Source: Diatrype stigma (Eukaryota > Ascomycota > Sordariomycetes > Xylariales > Diatrypaceae). Taken from it: a stretch of DNA of 64,000 nucleotides. Numbering within the stretch: the first letter of the stretch is position 1; each line of letters starts with the position of its first letter. Positions 50,001 to 61,487 of this stretch are shown piece after piece. Location: positions 612,762 to 676,761 of the forward strand of contig JAKJXP020000010.1 in assembly GCA_022225965.2 (NCBI GenBank). The letters are read 5' to 3'. A program made the position numbers and the translations under genes. The notes beneath the pieces were generated by a model that was not told the origin of the DNA, searched no databases, and saw only the letters and a list, made by a program, of their open reading frames with translations.

Positions 50001-53000
50001 CCGAGAAGGCAGGCGATAGCGACGTCACGGCCGGTTCGCAGCTGCCCATCCGTCTGCACAACAACACGGCCACGGAGGTCGTTCAGAACCAGGGTCTGAT
50101 GGGTCTCGGCAAGACCCAGCTCCCACGGGAGTCCCGCGTTCTTGATACCTGTCCATCGGCTCGCTCCGGTGCCTCCGTCGTGGCCGGAGATCAGGATGTG
50201 GTCTGCCTTGGCCTTGGCTACTCCTGAGGCTACGATACCGACGCCGGTCTCGGAAACCAGCTTGACAGAGACGCGGGAACGAGGGCTGGAGCACTTGAGG
50301 TCGTAGATGAGCTGCTTCAGATCCTCGATCGAGTAGATGTCGTGGTGGGGAGGGGGCGAAATAAGACCGACACCAGGCGTGGAGTGACGGGTGCGGGCAA
50401 TGGACTTCGAAACCTTGTGTCCCGGCAGCTCTCCACCCTCACCTGGCTTGGCACCCTGAGCCATCTTGATCTGAAGCTCGTCAGAGTCGGCAAGGTACGC
50501 CGATGTCACGCCGAATCGACCAGAGGCCACTTGTTTGATAGCAGAGCGCATGGTATCGCCATTGGGGTGAACTTGGGATCGCTCCGGGTCCTCACCACCT
50601 TCTCCCGTGTTAGATTTGCCTCCGAGGCGGTTCATGGCAACAGCAAGGGTGGAGTGAGACTCCATCGAGATCGAACCATACGACATAGCGCCCGTGCAGA
50701 AGCGGCGGACGATATCAGTCCAGGGTTCAACCGAATCAATGGGGATCGGCTTCCGATCTTCAAATTTGAAGTCAAGCATGCCACGTAACGTGCAAGCTTT
50801 GATCTGCTCGTACTCAGACCGGGAGTAGGCCTGGTAAGATTTGTCGTTCTTCGTTCGGACTGCGTCTTGGATATTGGCAATGGATGTCGGGTCGTTGATG
50901 TGAGCCTCGCCACCGTCACGCCAATGATACTCGCCAGACTCCGGCAGGCCAGTGACACCAACGGTGTAACGAGACGGGAAACCCCGCTCATGGAAGCGGA
51001 AGGCGTCTTCGGCAATTAGTTCAAACGTGATACCCTTGATGCGCGTAGCCGTGCCCTTGAAGCAACGGTCGACAACTTCATCGTCAACACCAAGGGCCTC
51101 AAAGATCTGTGCTCCTTTGTAGCTAGCAAGAGTGGAGATACCCATCTTGCTCATGACCTTCAGGATACCACCATCACAGGAGTGCTTATAGTTGGCAATG
51201 AGAGTCTCATCAGAGAGCTTCTTCCTAATTAAGCCTTCCCGGTTGAGCTTCAGGATACACTCCATGGCAAGGTAAGGGTTGATAGCATCTGCGCCGTAAC
51301 CCAGCAGGACACACATATGGTGAACCTCACGAGCCTCGGCGGTCTCAAGAACAATGGCGGCCAAAGATCGCCACTTGTTACCGACAAGATGATGATGAAC
51401 CATGCCCGAAGCCAGAAGGGTGGAGACAGCTACGCGATCAGCAGAAGTCTTACGGTCGGACAGGACGATTATCCTATCTCTTGCCTCAATGGCAGCGGTA
51501 GTCTCGTCGCAAATGAAGTCCAAGTGTTTCAGGTAGCCAGCGACACCCTCGGACTTGGGGAAAGTCAAATCAATCGTCTTGACTGTCCATTCCGGGTAGA
51601 TCTTGGATATGTTGGTCAAAGAGTTGAATTCGGGGATAGACAAGATGGGGCTCGGGAGGAGGAGACGGCCGCACTGGGAAGGATCCATCTCAAGAAGATT
51701 GCCCTGGGGACCAACGTAACATTCGAGAGACATCACGATAGACTCTCGGATAGGGTCGATTGGAGGGTTCGTGACCTGGGCGAACAGCTCACGGAAGTAA
51801 TCGTAGAGCGGACGGGGAGCCTGAGAAAGACAAGCCAGAGGTCCATCGTTGCCCATGGATCCGAGGGCCTCCTTCTCGTCTGAGGCCATAGGCGCGAGCA
51901 ACAGGCTGACTTGTTCATGGGTATAACCAAAAGCCAAGAGCTGGGGATCTTCTTGCAAGCGGCTATTGTCTGGCTTGGGAGCAACGTCGATAGATAGATC
52001 TCCAGAGATCTGGCTCAGGACGCTTGGGAGCGTAATGAGCTCATTGTCAAGCCAAGAGCGGAAGTCGTTGCGGCTAGATACGGCAGCCTTCAACTCAGAA
52101 TCGTCGATCAGTCTGCCGGCCTTGGTATCAACGAGCAGCATGCGGCCGGGCTGCAAGCGTCCCTTCTGGACGACCTTCTCGGGCTCTACGGGAATAGTTC
52201 CGACTTCGGACGCGCAGATGATGCGGTCGTCGTCCATGATGTAGTAACGGCAGGGTCTTAGACCATTCCGGTCCAGATTGGCACCGCAAAACCGACCATC
52301 AGCGAACGTGAAAAGGGCGGGCCCATCCCAGGGCTCCATCTGGCACGCTGCCCATTCATAGAACGCAGCCTTCTTAGGGTCCATGGCAGCGTTACCCTGC
52401 CAGGCTTCGGGAACCATCAGCATGACGGCCTCTGGCAACGAGAGAACACCGTTGATGGTGAGCAGCTCCAGGACATTGTCAAACGCGGCCGAGTCAGAGC
52501 CGCCATCCTCCACAATCGGGTAGAGATGCTCGAGCTCGTCACCAAATATGTCGGACTGCATCACACCTTCTCTAGCACGCATCCAGTTCTTGTTTCCGCG
52601 GAGAGTGTTGATTTCACCTGTTTACGAGTTAGAAATCTACGCCCCTGGTCGGCACTAGAAGTTTACGCACCATTGTGAGCTGCCCAGCGCAACGGCTGAG
52701 CACGGTCCCAGGAAGGGAATGTGTTGGTAGAGAACCGTGAGTGCACCAAGGCGAAATGAGCCTCGTAGTCGGCATTTACCAGGTCATGATAGTATGAATA
52801 GACTTGGACGGGGGCCAGCTGACCCTTGTAAACAATGTTCTTGTTTGACAAGGAGCAGATGTAGAACCAGTTATGCAAGCCGATAGTGTTAGTAGCACGC
52901 TTTCGAAGGACATAAAGTTGTCTCTCAAACAGCTTCTCATCGAATTTCTCTGGGTCCGTCATTTCAGGAGCAACGCCAGATCCATAAGCAGAAGTGAGCA

Positions 53001-53763
53001 CCACAAACGGCTGCAGAATAATAGGCTCGCGCGAGGACGCGGCAGGGCCAAGGAGGGAAGAGTCTACAGGAGGTTTTCGCCAACCCAAAACTCGCAGCCC
53101 CAACGACTCGGCAGTATCTTCCAACTGCCGCTTCGACTCGTCTACCGTTTCCTCATCGGGCTTAAAAAACAGGTTTCCCACGGCATATTGCCCTAGGGGA
53201 GGAAGTTTGATATCTTCCTCCTTTTCGAAGTTCTTGACGAAGAACCTGTGGGGAATGGATGTCATAACACCCGCACCATCACCATCTCGAGCGTCGGATC
53301 CCACCGCTCCCCGATGGGTCATGTTGCAAAGTAGGTTGCGAGCTGTCTATCGTCAGGATGTTCGGTCCTCCCTAAGGGCCCCTTGGGTATAGGGGTTGGA
53401 CAAGGAATGCTTTACTCACCATCGCTAACAATCTTGTGGCTTGCCTTGCCCTTGATATGGCTGCATGAGGAATCAGCCATGTTCCGCCTATGTCCACGGA
53501 GATGAGAGGGCCATGTACATACCAGGCAAAGCCTACACCACAGGCATCTTTCTCCAAGCTCGGGTCATACAAACCCCTAAGAAAGGCAGGTCAGTTACGG
53601 CCATACTCTTCATATATTTGCTTTCTCTCGGGACGTACTGCTTCACCGGGAGGGCACTAGCCCAGGAGGCGTTGTTCTCGGTTTGATATTCATAGGGATG
53701 GTAGGCGTCGGCTTCGGAGTCAATCTGTGTTTGTCTATCGTCGAAATCGGCAGGCAGGCCCAT
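47027..53763 (-). CDS. glt1: NADPH-dependent glutamate synthase (GOGAT)
   Basis: Makes two glutamates from glutamine and 2-oxoglutarate in ammonium assimilation. There are seven exons on the minus strand: 53763-53639, 53576-53523, 53460-53420, 53342-52671, 52617-49920, 49857-47236 and 47171-47027. Together they give 2118 residues, normal for the fused fungal enzyme. After a propeptide of about 53 residues the class II amidotransferase begins at catalytic C54 in [10 protein letters not shown]. The synthase domain carries the FMN-site [17 protein letters not shown] near 1130. The 3Fe-4S cysteines follow in the [15 protein letters not shown] pattern (about 1186, 1192, 1197). The beta-helix domain has [19 protein letters not shown]. 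The GltD-like C-terminal part has Fe-S cysteines in [19 protein letters not shown]-binding [17 protein letters not shown] and NADPH-binding [13 protein letters not shown]. The first in-frame ATG is 53763. A longer frame starting at TTG (53772) was not used. Introns 2 and 5 are near-copies of each other (listed separately). Confidence 0.97.
49858..49919 (-). other. Intron 5 of glt1, introner-like copy A
   Basis: 62-base intron beginning GTATGTACATGGCCCTCTCA and ending TTTATGCAG, with a CTAAC branch site. It interrupts the codon of C1197, the third cysteine of the 3Fe-4S pattern, in phase 2. It matches glt1 intron 2 at 52 of 62 positions without gaps, with the first 28 bases identical. Confidence 0.9.
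53461..53522 (-). other. Intron 2 of glt1, introner-like copy B
   Basis: 62-base intron beginning GTATGTACATGGCCCTCTCA and ending CTCATGCAG, with CTGAT as likely branch site. It interrupts the codon of C60, six residues after the catalytic cysteine, in phase 2. Of its ten differences from intron 5, nine are transitions. Confidence 0.9.
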
Positions 53764-55283
53764 GTCAGGCAAATGAGTGGTAACCGAGTCTGAAATAGGT
53801 CGGCTTGTAGGTGAACGGCGATGAGAGCAGCAAGATGCCGCTCAAACGTCGGAGCAAGTCTGACTGGAGAAGAGAAACCCGGAATGTTAGTAATCCGATT
53901 GGACTGTATTCAAGTTGGAATAACCAGAATGCGTAGTGGAATGGTAAAAAAGAATGATCCTCAAGTCACAACTGAAGAGAAAAATGGAAAAGACAAGAAG
54001 AAAAAAAGAGACCAATCAGAAGCACTATATTATGCACCATCTGCACTGACATCGACACAGCCGGGAGTCCCAGGGCTGGTCTAATGGGCTAACAAAGGTA
54101 GTGGGGTCCAGAGTCCGGGTCTGGATGTCCTGGTGCTCCTGGGCCTGCTGGGCATGCAATGGAACCGGCAAATGCGGGGTGATGACGCTAAGCTAGTCGT
54201 AACCCTGGTCGAGAACCCAAGAGTTAGGGTTTCTCACTCTTTTTTCTTTCTGCCCCTCGAGTGGGGGTGTGTTGTCCATAGATAGATCCCGAAGGTATCT
54301 CGGTATAGATGAGATGAGATATCGGTTGAGATTCCTGGTTTGGGTATCTCTCCTGCCCATGGGCGCTGCGCCCTGCACCCCTAGTCGCAGGACGCGATTC
54401 GTGCATATGCTGACCAAACAGTGTCCGCAATCGGGGCGTTTCGTCAGGTATAGGCGATGGACTGTAGGCATCTGTTTGTCGTAGCATATACAGACTGACA
54501 GGGTCGCAGAGAGGGTCGTATCCCTTAGGGATTCGCCAAAGATAAACCCCTATCCGTTGGTTCTGAGATAACATGGCGACACAAGCAGAAAGCTTGTGCA
54601 GTTCTAGCGGCATGAGTTTTGTTCGTGCGATCAAGCGGCTCCGCATTGGTCAAATCATACGAAACTCGCAAAGCCAGAGGCTCAGAACGGGTCGGCCGTA
54701 GTTGGCGTGGGTAGGCGATATGACGACAGCCAATGGACAATTGCCGGATTGCGACCATGCGGCTATCGATCGGAGTTCTGATAGGGTCGCCCCCCATGCA
54801 CACCCTGCAGAATCCATGGACGTTTTTCTGGATCCTACCACCCAGTGCATGCCGCACCTACGCACGCCTCCTACACAATCGACAACAAGGGCTTTGTATG
54901 TGTCGCCCTTGTGGAGCCGTCGTCTGCTTTTGGAGTGCCCAGAGTGCGTGAAGACTTTTGCTGCCAATACCAAGGCTACGCGAGTAGGCGACAAGGGCTA
55001 GGCGGCCAAGAAGGGTAACGGAGGACGCCAGTATTTGGAATGGAATATATATTGTGTGTGCAGGTGGCCATTATCGTCGCTGCAATCCTCGTCTCTGGTC
55101 TCGAATTTCTGGCCGCATACTCACCTATCGTAAGGTTGCCGGATCCAGCGTTTGCAAGAAACATTGCACAACAGACAGCGCTGCTAGCGATTCATTCCAG
55201 GAAGCAGCAAGCATATTTCATTATACAAGACATGTGATACAAAATACAATACAGTCAGACCAGGGGTGATAAAAAAACAATAC

Positions 55284-55450
55284 ACTTACAAGTTCACGTG
55301 GGCGCTGTTCTCTTGGAATATCGATCTTCTTGAAGCGTTTTTGATAAGAAGAAACAAATCTCAAGGAGAAGCTATAAGTACTGTGTGGTGTAATGTGTTC
55401 TAGCAAGGGGGAGGGAAGAAGGGGAGGAGAGAAGGAGAGAGAGAAGTGCG
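55284..55450 (-). promoter_or_regulatory. Possible glt1 promoter and leader exon
   Basis: Read on the minus strand: a polypyrimidine tract (TCTCTCTCCTTCTCTCC-like), then an AUG with a short frame, a CACGTG at 55300-55295 and a GTAAGT donor. If real, glt1 has a leader intron of up to about 1.5 kb. The acceptor was not identified. Confidence 0.3.
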
Positions 55451-55585
55451 GCAGTCACTCTGCTTTATGGACGGATGAGTGGGAGTGAATAGGAGGGGCT
55501 AAGCTTCGTTCCTTTTCCCTTTTCCTTCTCTGTCAGTCCGATGCGGCGATGGAGGAGTCTAACTGCCTGACTACGGGAGGAGATG

Positions 55586-55602
55586 GGGGGGGGGGGGGGG
55601 TA
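55586..55602. repeat. Poly-G run
   Basis: Homopolymer of about 17 G after GGAGAT. Such runs are error-prone, so the length may be uncertain. Confidence 0.8.
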
Positions 55603-57400
55603 AACATTCAAGCAGGTAGGCACAATCACTCGGAAATCGCACATTGGTAGCATAGGCTAGGAAGCTGCGAGCGGTCCTGGTAGCCAGTCTGCCAGTGTAT
55701 TGGATCGTAGCGATATTGTCTAACTACCTAGTAGTACCTAGGCTGCTAGGTAGGGGCTTGGTAGGGACCCCCCCACTGAGAAGCCATCTGCGTGTCAGTT
55801 CATTCCATACTTCCTACCCATACAAGTCGATACAATACAGACATGGCCACCTGCATCGGCACGCTAGAAGTGGGGTCTTTCCAACGCCGAGCGACGGACG
55901 ACAATCTTATCCAGGTTCCAAACCCACATTCCAGTAGCTTAAAAAGCACAGGCTGCAATGTATTTGTATTGATTGGCTCGTGTTAATTGGCTCGTCATCC
56001 GTTTCAGTCATCTAGTGACGTTACCGGAGCTCACATCTTTTACACCTACTGCGGTTAGGTACGAGGTAGCTATAAACGCCCCATAGCCTCATGGACAGTT
56101 GACAAATACACCACGCTGATTGGACAAGAAATATGTTCCAGCCTTCTTGGAAAGGGTTTGATCTATGTAATAGCGTTGTTAAATGAGAAGAATACGTACT
56201 AGAATCACTGCATACATACTATAATGCTAGGCAGGTCATACGAACTATAACTTAGGGGATCATCTTTATACTATGTACGGAGTAGCGAAGCCTGATTTCA
56301 GCATCATGATTACCCCGCTATATTGAGGCCAAACTGAATGAAGGGCACTCACCCACCCGTGGCAGAGTCCGGGAATAGCTACTACGTCTCCAGAAAGGAA
56401 GACAAGGTCAACTCATACATAGTAGTCGCCAATATCATGAGATGTGGTTCGACCAAGTTGAAAGACTTGCACTAGCAAACACATAGTAAGCCAAAGCTTA
56501 CCTACGAAGCACAGTTCATCAATAATAGGCACTTCCAAGCGAACAGCGAATATTTATTTGTCAAGCTATGACCATCAAATTATTATGTTATTTGCCTTTT
56601 GTATCAATGGTTGATAGCATGCCGTTAGAGCTCATTTTCATAATTTCCCTCTCACTTAATTTCTGACCTTCTCATCAAGGCATCTAGGCGTGAAGGGATT
56701 ATGATTTTGGGGAACATGTGTTTCCATGGGCTAGCATGAATAATTCACTTCAAGTCTAAAATGTGTGGTCGGAATACGCCGGAACCTAACAACTACAAAG
56801 TGGATTAAGGTATAATGTCGGGTGTTGCTACTCTGTTACAAAGCAGGGACTTACGTCCGAGACTCAAGTACTATGTAGGCAGTAGGTCACTAGGCGTTAA
56901 CCTACAGAAGTATATAGTGGGCGTAGAGCCAATTTCTCTGTTCGTTGCAAGGGTAGATTTAGTTTAACAACAAGCTTTGGGTATCGTGCGAGTCCCACAA
57001 AACGGAAGTAGATCCTAAATAGCCAGTTCTTAATTCGTCCCCATCAACAAGACATGTCGAACGGGCGGACGGGCGGACGGGTTAAGGCGCCGTCGAATTG
57101 GAACCTATAGATGCGTAGGGATTATGTATATGTAGGTAGCAGGGTATGTTTGGTGTTTCGACCTGACAAGTTGTGCCGTAAATCGGACCTGTTCCGCTGC
57201 TCGCTACCAAACTACGAATGGCCAGCCTCAATGTTTAGACTTGTATGGGAGAAATATAGCACGAATACTCCCAAGAAATTTTGACGGAGCCCACAACTCA
57301 CAGCTACTAGTTAACACCCCACACTCTGCGGGCAAGCACAACGCAAGGGTCCAGCAGGGGCTATATAGGGATGTGAGTAACCCTTATGCATCAGTTGGTT

Positions 57401-57409
57401 GCGAAAAAC
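57401..57409. repeat. MULE target-site duplication, left
   Basis: GCGAAAAAC, nine bases, directly before the left inverted repeat. It pairs with GCGAAAGAC on the right (one A/G difference). Confidence 0.8.
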
Positions 57410-57537
57410 GTATCCGTTTATTTGCACCGGGTCATTTTGATATTTGCACCGGTATTTAAACCGCATTCGGAATAAAGACCCCGCCCATATAATTTAGCTA
57501 CGCACGTACTTATCTGCCCATATAACTTAACGGTGCC
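57410..57537 (+). repeat. MULE terminal inverted repeat, left
   Basis: 128 bases, from GTATCCG to CGGTGCC. It matches the reverse complement of 61351-61478, perfectly over about the first 67 bases and then with scattered mostly C/T and G/A differences. Confidence 0.92.
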
Positions 57538-59879
57538 TATTATGTATATAATGCATTATGTTAATTAATTACTATATAATAATAGGTTTTATTTAAAGCC
57601 TATTTTAATATCACGATTATCGCGGCTATTGCGGCGATAACGGCAATGGCGGCGGGTATTATTGCTATTATTGTTATTATTTAATATATTTTTATTTTTT
57701 CTGTTATTGCCGTTTTTATTGCTATTGCCGTTTTCGTTATTATTATTAATACTGCTAATATATTAATAACGCAAAATAATGCGCCGTATTATTAATCGAA
57801 GGCAACGCGTTAATTATATTTTAAAGCATTCCTTATTGGCTTAAGAATATCCTATAGGGCATTATATAAACGCCGTGAAATACGGGCTAATAGGTAGGCA
57901 TAAATATAAGTATAAGGATAGGGGCGAACTATTGCGTTAATAATCGATTTTTTACGGCCTTATTTATAGCTTTTATAAGGTTTGCAAAAAGGGCTTTTTG
58001 TTATTTCTTTGCCTTTTTTGCGGCTATTTTGCGCTTACGTTTTCCTTTTGTCTTGGACTTAAGGGCTTTATCGTAAGAAAGTATATGCCTATTATTCTTT
58101 CGGTTACATTAGGGCCGTATTAATCTTTAAGGGAAATGCCGGTTATTTTCGTAAGGCTCGAAATTAAAAAGGTTAAGGTAACTTTTTTCTTATAATACCT
58201 TATTTGTTAATAATTTAATAAAAAATGCCGCCTTTTTTTGCCGTTCGAATAATATAAGGGGATCCCGATATTATTATTATTAACGTTTTTTTTTAATTAA
58301 ATTAAAAGCACTATTCGAATATAATTACTAATGCTTATCGATATTCTTTATCGTAAGGGCTTACGGTTTAGTATTCCGAAATGAATTATACCGAATTGCC
58401 TGGTTGTTTTTCCGTTAAAGCTAAACGTAATCGCTTAAAAGCAACTGGAAAATAAGATATTTATAAGACAAGCCCCATTATCGTATAAATTGGCTTATAT
58501 ATACCGATTACGGAACCTCCTAAAATTATTCCTTATAATTATAATAGGCTAACTTATATTGTCGCCATAATTATTACATCGAAAAAACCGCTATCTTATA
58601 AAAAACTGGCCCGAATATACCAACTGCTTCGTATTTTCGAAAGTGATTACGCTTGGCGTTTTTAATATCCTTTTTGTAATTAATTTAACGAACTAAATAC
58701 ATAAACCTGATTTGCTCGTATAAAAGGTTAAATAAAGCCAGGCGATTCCGTAAATAGCGCTTTAAGTAGTAATAAGTAATTTTAACGCGGCTAATTATCC
58801 GGATCCCGTAATTCTTAATATCGCAAATAACGTATTTGCAATATTAAGACCTTTAAGAAAGATAATACGTAATTATATAATTTAACAAAGCTATTACAAC
58901 GTTAGAATTTGCATTAGAATAGCTGTATTTGGGGTATATTTGGGGATTTAAGTTATTAATACGGATTAAAGGGGTAATATAAATAAGGATAATTGCAAAT
59001 TATAAAATAAGTATATGTAATTTATATGGATCTGGTTTAATATTTTCGAATAATCCGATAACGCAATAAAAAATATATAAAGTTATATATATATTTCGAA
59101 TTCTCGGAAGCTAAAGAATCCCATAATGATTTTTAATTAAGATTTATCCCAAAGGGTAGTAAAGATATATAGGTGCAGGCTTTAAGGGTATTCTGGAAAA
59201 TATAAAGGTAATTATCGAAAGCCATTTTATAAGTTTTAACCGATCCATTAAAAAGTTTTTAACCTTGAAAAAAAAACTGAAGGCATATAATCCTTTAATT
59301 ACCATTAACGTAACAATATAAATATATAATATAACATAATAACAATAAAAAAATATCGCATAGTTTTTATATTATTATTTTCGCATTTATTAAGACAATT
59401 AATTAAACGTAAAAGCAATGCGAAAAATTAAAGTTAAGAAAGTCTTTTTATAAGAAAATAACGGAATAACTTGGCGTTCGCAAAAAAGCTTAAATTTAAA
59501 ATAATTATGAAATAATTATACTTACGAATTTAACGGCTATATTATTTCTTTATTTCCTGCCAAATACGGCGGAACAACTTTTTTATATCCGCATATATAA
59601 CCATTTTCTAGGCCGTAATAAAGCCTTTACGATCGTTAGGCCATTTTTCGAAATGCGGAAAAGGGGCATCCAAAAAAAGGTCTTCGAAATTGCCCCTATT
59701 AGTGGCTTAAGTGGCAGCAATGCCCTTAGGGGTTTCGTTATTTATAAGCCCATTTTTATTATCGTTAACGTTTTTGGCAGCCTTTTTCTTTTGCTTTTAA
59801 TAATATAAAGGGAGATCCGGACCGGATTAATCGGATTCGAAGGCGTTAAGTTTAGCTAATACGAATTCGTTTATCTTAA

Positions 59880-60993
59880 ATAAAGTGGCCGCTATTATAT
59901 TGCCTTTAGGGACTTAATTCCGGTTCGTATGATATATAACGTTCTTTATTATATGCCAAATATAAAGCTATTAAGGGATACCTTTAAATATTCGAAGCGC
60001 AGCCTTTTTAAATTTTCGGTCGAAATTACTTAGAATAACCGTTAGCTTGCGAATAACGTATTGCTTATAAAGGCCTTTAAGGCAATTAAAGTACCAAGTA
60101 AAATCCTTTTCCGATTTACCTAAGGATAGGCCGAAAACGACGTAATAGGTAGTATTTAAGGGGGTTATTCCAATAATATTAAATAGGGGCAGGTTAAAGC
60201 GGTTTATTTTATAGGTATTATCTATTAATAATATTTCGGGATTTTCCTTTTACATTTTTATATACCATTTAAAGGTCCAGAATATTCGAATAACGCGTTT
60301 AGTTTTTTCGTTTTAATTAATAAAATATTCGATATTATATTTTTTTTTATACTTTTTTAACTTATTAATAAACAATTGCGTTAAAATAAAGCTATTTTGT
60401 TGCTTTATTATAAGCTTATTACGAACGTTTAAGATATCCTTAAGGTATAATCGAAGCTTTTTCGTACGGATTTAATTAATAATATCGTTATCGCTTTAAT
60501 TTAATAGGTTATTTTTATAATAATAAAAATTACGGCAAATTAAGGTATTAATTTAATTAAGATTAAGGTTGTTATATTTTTTAAGATAATAAGCGATTTA
60601 ACCGGCGGTTATTTAGGCAGTTCGCAATAATTTCAGTACAGCCATTTCGAAAATAGCATCGTTATCGAGGGTTTTTTTTTTTAATTATCGCTTATAGCTT
60701 ATAATGGCGTATATATTTTTGAAAGCAGCGTAATTATAAATAAGATTCGTTATTGTAATATATTAATTGCCTTAATGCCGTTAAAGAAATCGGATAATGG
60801 CTTTGTATTTATAGCCATACTGCTATATCCTTTTTTTTCGCTTGCCGAGGGATTTCGATTTGCGGGTGCCAGCGCAATCGCATATAACGTTTATAGCAAT
60901 AACGGATTTCTTATTCTTCGATTTTCTCGACTTTTTCGTAATAACGAAATAACCTTTATTTATAACGCGTTTTCGAAAGGCATTCATTGCTAA
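59880..60993 (-). pseudogene. MULE transposase relic with multiple stops
   Basis: Read on the minus strand. The N-terminal part (60993-60790) is Lys/Arg-rich with GYFVITKKSRKSKNKKS and ICDCAG, resembling a FAR1-type DNA-binding segment. The catalytic region (about 60310-59890) gives ILLIDNTYKINRFNLPLF, then GITPLNTTYYVVFGLS, DFTWYFNCLKGLY and VILSNFDRKFKKAALRIF. These follow the order of the MULE transposase domain, including its first catalytic Asp. At about 59970 the frame reads GIP, two adjacent stops (TAA TAG), then LYIWHIIKNVIYHTN. These stops are what C-to-T change of two glutamine codons would give. Other stops follow the same pattern. It is not functional. The C-terminal third toward 58500 is too decayed to align by eye. 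Confidence 0.85.
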
Positions 60994-61350
60994 TTTGGAA
61001 TCGAGAAAAGCTTTAGGCAGATTTAACGAATGAAGGGGTAAACGGGATCGAAAAGATGCTTCGTTTTTGCCGCGGTATAATTGCTGCCGTATAATATTAA
61101 ATAGTAATCGGGTTCGATAGGAGTTAACCGTAAGGGGAATAACGGAATTGCGTTATTACGTTATAGGAATCCGGATAGGCAGCGAATATTGCGATAAAGC
61201 AGGTGCAACCTAAAGGATATTGGAGCGTTTAAAAAATTAAGCTATGGTTCGAAATTAATAACAGCAGCTTAAATTATCATAAGAATTATCGCAATAATTA
61301 CTTTAAGAATTTCATTTATTTAATTATTCCCTATTATATAATATAAGTTG

Positions 61351-61478
61351 GGCACCGTTAGGCTATATAGGCGGATAAGTACGTGCGCAGCTAAATTGTA
61401 TAAGCGGGGTTTTTATTCCGAATGCGGTTTAAATACCGGTGCAAATATCAAAATGACCCGGTGCAAATAAACGGATAC
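61351..61478 (-). repeat. MULE terminal inverted repeat, right
   Basis: Reverse-complement partner of 57410-57537, also 128 bases. Confidence 0.92.
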
Positions 61479-61487
61479 GCGAAAGAC
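61479..61487. repeat. MULE target-site duplication, right
   Basis: GCGAAAGAC, differing from the left copy by one A/G transition. Confidence 0.8.

Larger units (their letters stand above)
53764..57400. other. Upstream region of glt1 and intergenic DNA
   Basis: No protein-coding gene is supported. On the minus strand a CT-rich tract (about 55404-55445) precedes a short AUG-led frame from 55406 and a consensus GTAAGT at 55289-55284. These could be the first exon and leader intron of glt1. A poly-G run and TAGGTA-type motifs occur at about 55583-55760. The rest shows nothing recognisable. Confidence 0.45.
57410..61478. mobile_element. Mutator-like element (MULE), RIP-mutated
   Basis: A 4069-base element bounded by 128-bp terminal inverted repeats starting GTATCCGTTTATTTGCACCG and flanked by a 9-bp duplication with one mismatch. 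Nine-base duplications and long inverted ends are typical of Mutator-like transposons. The transposase relic inside supports that. The interior is extremely AT-rich, full of TAA, TTA and ATA triplets, in sharp contrast to both flanks. That is the pattern left by repeat-induced point mutation. Differences between the two inverted repeats are mostly transitions and lie in their inner halves, whereas the outer 67 or so bases are identical. The element is complete end to end but certainly cannot make its transposase. Confidence 0.92.

Noticed and set aside
53577..53638. glt1 intron 1 as a third introner copy
   Set aside because: It is also 62 bases, but beyond the splice sites its sequence does not match introns 2 and 5.
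57410..61478. Shared RIRLFAPGHFDICTGI peptide at 57459 and 61429 as a duplicated gene
   Set aside because: It is only the translation of the transposon's two inverted repeats, not a gene family.
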